Below, piece by piece: positions 61,258 through 64,000 of a stretch of 64,000 bases of DNA (its first letter is position 1; each line of letters starts with the position of its first letter). The stretch is from positions 13,507,501 through 13,571,500 of the forward strand of contig NZ_CP012673.1 in the NCBI RefSeq assembly GCF_002950945.1, read 5' to 3'. Both the position numbers and the translations under genes were made by a program. Below the pieces are notes generated by a model. It was not told where the DNA came from, made no database searches, and was given only the letters and a program-made list of their open reading frames with translations. This DNA is from Sorangium cellulosum. Its GTDB lineage: Bacteria; Myxococcota_A; Polyangia; Polyangiales; Polyangiaceae.

Positions 61258-62385
61258 TCAGGCCTCGCCCGACCCGCCGCGCGCCGCGCCCTCCGCGATC
61301 GCCTCCGGCGCGATCGCATAGAGCCTCTCTTCTCCCTGCTTTCCGCGGATCCGCACCACCGCGGGCACCGCGCCTCCCGGGCTGCCGGCCGCGAGGAACG
61401 TCGCCTCATCCATCAGCAGGCCACCGGACCTCGACTGCGCCTGAATCCGAAACGCGGTGTTCACACGATCGCCGATGATCGTGAACTCCCGCCTCCCGCT
61501 CGATCCGATGCTCGCCAGGAGGACCGGCCCTGTCGAGAGGCCGAGCCGCGTCGGGAACATCGGCCGGTCCTGCGAGCGCTGGTGTTCGTTGAACCCCGCG
61601 ATGCTGCGCTGGATCTCCTGCGCCGCCGCGAGCGCGTCCGGCGCGCTCCGGAAGAACGCGAGCATGCCGTCGCCCACGTACTTGTCGACCTCGCCCCGGT
61701 GGTCGTAAACGACCTGCGCCACCGTGGCCATGTACAGGCTGAGATCCGCGAGCAGCGGGCCCGGCTCCTCCTGCTCCGACAGCCGCACGAAATCCTCGAT
61801 GTCGCTGACCAGCACCGTCAGCACCTCGCGCGCCGGCGCGCTCGGCCGGTTCGACGACACGCTCTCCTCGATGCTCTCCCACGCCCGGTCGGACAGGTAG
61901 CCGCGCAGCGCGGCCTGCATCTGCCGGACCTGCGCGTACCGCTCCTCCAGCTCCTTGCGCTGCCGCTCGAGCTCCCGGCGCTGCCGGTGCAGGAGCAGCT
62001 GCGTCCCCACGCGCGCCAGCACCTCGCGCAGCTCGAACGGCTTCGTGACGTAATCGACGCCGCCCGCCTCGAACGCCGTCACCTTGTCGCCGATGCCGGT
62101 CATCGCGCTCAGGAAGATGACCGGCGTGTCCGCGGTCCGCGCGTCCGCCTTCAGCCGCCGGCACACCTCGTAGCCGTCCATGTGGGGCATGCTCACGTCG
62201 AGCAGGATGAGGTCCGGCGGCGACGCCGCGGCCGACATCAGCGCCATCGCGCCGCTGATCGCCGCCCGCACCTCGTACCCCTGCGCCGTCAGCATCGACG
62301 TGAGGAGCGACAGGTTCGCCGGCATGTCGTCGACGATCAGGATCTCCGCGGGCCGCTCCCGCGGCCTCTCCGGCCGTGTGCTCAC
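61258..62385 (-). CDS. response regulator-class III nucleotide cyclase
   Basis: 375 residues from the GTG at 62385 (GGAGGG just upstream). Receiver domain at about 12-135 with D-D near the start, phospho-acceptor D in L-L-D-V-S-M-P-H and K in V-T-K-P-F. A coiled-coil linker (L-E-R-Q-R-K-E-L-E-E-R) leads to a class III cyclase domain from about 200: V-S-D-I-E-D-F (metal Asp), Y-V-G-D-G-M-L-A-F-F and I-G-D-R-V-N-T-A-F-R. Makes cAMP or cGMP; the base choice was not determined. Lies 37 bp after the hybrid kinase stop, so the kinase upstream is its likely phosphodonor. Confidence 0.9.
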   Translation of the reverse strand: MSTRPERPRERPAEILIVDDMPANLSLLTSMLTAQGYEVRAAISGAMALMSAAASPPDLILLDVSMPHMDGYEVCRRLKADARTADTPVIFLSAMTGIGDKVTAFEAGGVDYVTKPFELREVLARVGTQLLLHRQRRELERQRKELEERYAQVRQMQAALRGYLSDRAWESIEESVSSNRPSAPAREVLTVLVSDIEDFVRLSEQEEPGPLLADLSLYMATVAQVVYDHRGEVDKYVGDGMLAFFRSAPDALAAAQEIQRSIAGFNEHQRSQDRPMFPTRLGLSTGPVLLASIGSSGRREFTIIGDRVNTAFRIQAQSRSGGLLMDEATFLAAGSPGGAVPAVVRIRGKQGEERLYAIAPEAIAEGAARGGSGEA

Positions 62386-62422
62386 GATCCCTCCGCGAGG
62401 TGCTGCTTGTTGTCGGTCGCTT

Positions 62423-64000
62423 TCATGACGGCTCCTCCTCGTCCGCGCTCGAGAGCGCCAGGATGCTGTCGAACCGATACCCCCGCGCGAGCTCGGCCAC
62501 AGCCCCCGCGAGATCCGCGTCCTCCGGCTGGATCCGCTCCACCGCGGCCTGCACCGCCTTCGCGTCGAGCCGCGTGGCCGCCTGCCGGAGGTCCTTGCGC
62601 AGCGCGACCGGCAGCCCGGCCGCCGCGCGCGCCAGATCCGCGCCCCGGGCGGCCTGCGCCGGCCGCGCCGCCGGCTGATCCTCGTACTCGAAGCGCACCC
62701 CGAGGTGCTTCCCGAGCAGCGCGAAAATTTCGGCGTCACGGAACGGCTTGCTCAGGAAGTCGTCGCAGCCGGCCTGCGCCGCGAGCAGCCGGTTCTGCTC
62801 GAACGCGCTCGCGGTCATCGCGACCACGACCGTGTCCCGCCCCCGCGCGCCCGACTTGATGCGGGTCGCCGCCTCGTAGCCGTCGAGCAGCGGCATGCGC
62901 AGGTCGAGCAGCACGAGGTGCGGCGCCCACGTCTCCCACTGCGCCACGGCGCCGAGGCCGTTCGTCGCGCTGCGCACCTCGAAGCCCGCCGAGTCGAGCA
63001 GCTTGAGCAGGCAGTGGCGCACGTCCCACCGGTCGTCGACCACGAGCACACGGTACCTCGGCTGCCCGGGCGACAGGCCCACGATCCGGCGCGCGCGCGG
63101 CGCCTGCTTCCGGTCCTGCGCGTCGACCAGCGTCAGGCGCACGTCGAAGCGCAACGTCGTCCCGCGGCCGAGCTCGCTCTCCACGTGGATGTCGCCCCCC
63201 ATCATGCGCACGATCCGCCGGCTGATGTGGAGCCCGAGGCCGGTGCCCTCGCGCGCCCTGCGCCCGCTCGCGGTCTGCGAGAACGCCTCGAAGAGCTCCT
63301 CGAGCTCGCCGGGCGCCATGCCGCGCCCCGTGTCCGCCACCTCGAACGACAGCCGCACGCGCCCCGCCGCCGCGCCGTCGTGCGCGCCGGTCGAGCGCCG
63401 CGCCCACGCCCGCAGCGTCACCGAGCCCCGGACCGTGAACTTCAGCGCGTTGCCGAGCAGGTTGATCAGGACCTGCCGGAGCTTGCCCTCGTCGCCGTGG
63501 ACGAGGCGCGGGACGTCCGGCTCGCGCTCGACCGCGAGCGTGAGCCCCTTCTTCTGCGCCTCCAGCGCGAACATCTCCGACAGCTCCGAGAGCATGCCGT
63601 GGAGGTCGAAGTCGACGTCGGCGAGCGTCATCCTGCCGGCCTCGATCTTCGCCATCTCGAGGATGTCGTTCACGAGGCCGAGCAGGTGCTCGCCGCTCTT
63701 GCTGATGACCGCGAGGTTCTCGCGGTGCCGGTCGCCGAGCGCCCGGTCGCGCTCCATGAGCTGCGCGAAGCCGAGGATCGAGTTGAGCGGCGTCCTGAGC
63801 TCGTGGCTCATGTTGGCGAGGAACGCGCTCTTCGCCCGGCTCGCCGCCGCGGCCTCCGCCTGCGCCTTGCGCGCCTGCTCCTCGGCCCGCCGCGCCTCGT
63901 GCAGCTCCTCGGCGAGCCGCTGCTCCGCGGCGCGGCTCACGGCGAGCTCCTCCGCCTTGCGGTCGAGCTCGCGCGCCTTGACCGCGAGCTCGAGCTCCCG
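62423..64000 (-). CDS. hybrid histidine kinase (partial, runs off the right edge)
   Basis: Only the C-terminal part is visible. The frame stays open to base 64000 as a charged coiled coil (E-L-E-L-A-V-K-A-R-E-L). It then has HisKA with N-M-S-H-E-L-R-T-P-L, an HATPase with N-L-L-G-N-A-L-K-F-T, D-T-G-R-G-M and G-T-G-L-G-L-H-I, and a receiver domain with acceptor Asp in L-L-D-L-R-M-P-L and Lys in L-S-K-P-F. A final helical extension of about 90 residues follows. No HPt domain is obvious. Sensor part lies beyond the window. Confidence 0.93.
   Translation of the reverse strand, partial: RELELAVKARELDRKAEELAVSRAAEQRLAEELHEARRAEEQARKAQAEAAAASRAKSAFLANMSHELRTPLNSILGFAQLMERDRALGDRHRENLAVISKSGEHLLGLVNDILEMAKIEAGRMTLADVDFDLHGMLSELSEMFALEAQKKGLTLAVEREPDVPRLVHGDEGKLRQVLINLLGNALKFTVRGSVTLRAWARRSTGAHDGAAAGRVRLSFEVADTGRGMAPGELEELFEAFSQTASGRRAREGTGLGLHISRRIVRMMGGDIHVESELGRGTTLRFDVRLTLVDAQDRKQAPRARRIVGLSPGQPRYRVLVVDDRWDVRHCLLKLLDSAGFEVRSATNGLGAVAQWETWAPHLVLLDLRMPLLDGYEAATRIKSGARGRDTVVVAMTASAFEQNRLLAAQAGCDDFLSKPFRDAEIFALLGKHLGVRFEYEDQPAARPAQAARGADLARAAAGLPVALRKDLRQAATRLDAKAVQAAVERIQPEDADLAGAVAELARGYRFDSILALSSADEEEPS

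Overview
The window looks like a chromosome segment of a myxobacterium, probably near Sorangium/Polyangiales. This rests on the very high GC, long Ala/Arg-rich proteins, eukaryote-like Ser/Thr kinases, FIST and SpoIIE-type signalling proteins, and lipoproteins with Gly/Ser/Thr-rich linkers. No 16S rRNA, tRNA or CRISPR array was seen, so the genus is an inference.

Region by region: (1) 1-1.2 kb holds the end of a GT1 glycosyltransferase and a small lipoprotein. (2) 1.4-28.8 kb, minus strand, is a toxin-complex (Tc) locus. A giant TcA (3529 aa) is followed by a GT1 glycosyltransferase, a fused TcB-TcC protein (2450 aa) with a nuclease-like tip, and a small immunity candidate. Downstream lie two displaced copies of the Rhs core. 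One carries a PIN-like tip and an immunity gene. The other has lost its tip, keeps an orphan immunity gene and is split by an IS110-family element. An IS21 remnant lies between them. (3) 28.8-29.5 kb is a divergent intergenic region. (4) 29.5-41.7 kb, plus strand, is a signalling operon: GHKL-type kinase, SpoIIE-type phosphatase, a double-FIST membrane protein, a Ser/Thr kinase sharing the FIST protein's C-terminal module, and a second Ser/Thr kinase. (5) 42-43 kb is an aldo/keto reductase. (6) 43.3-58.0 kb, plus strand, is a second and unrelated SpvB/Rhs toxin system. A secreted protein of about 3340 aa (split by one frameshift) has a nuclease-like tip and a DUF2750-type immunity protein. It is followed by three displaced Rhs fragments with other tips or immunity genes in different states of decay. 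(7) 58-64 kb holds housekeeping or accessory genes: an epimerase, a Cu-Zn SOD lipoprotein, a secreted lipoprotein, a response regulator-cyclase and a hybrid histidine kinase running off the right edge.

The main observation is two independent arrays of toxin-tip cassettes in one neighbourhood. In each, a full-length delivery protein is followed by partial Rhs-core repeats in the same orientation, each ending in a different toxin tip plus immunity gene. The core copies are nearly identical over about 1.0-1.55 kb at constant spacing (3138 bp and 2765 bp). Homologous recombination could therefore swap the active tip by deletion. The adjacent signalling operon resembles a membrane-anchored partner-switch (kinase, phosphatase and STAS-like targets) and may or may not control the Tc operon.
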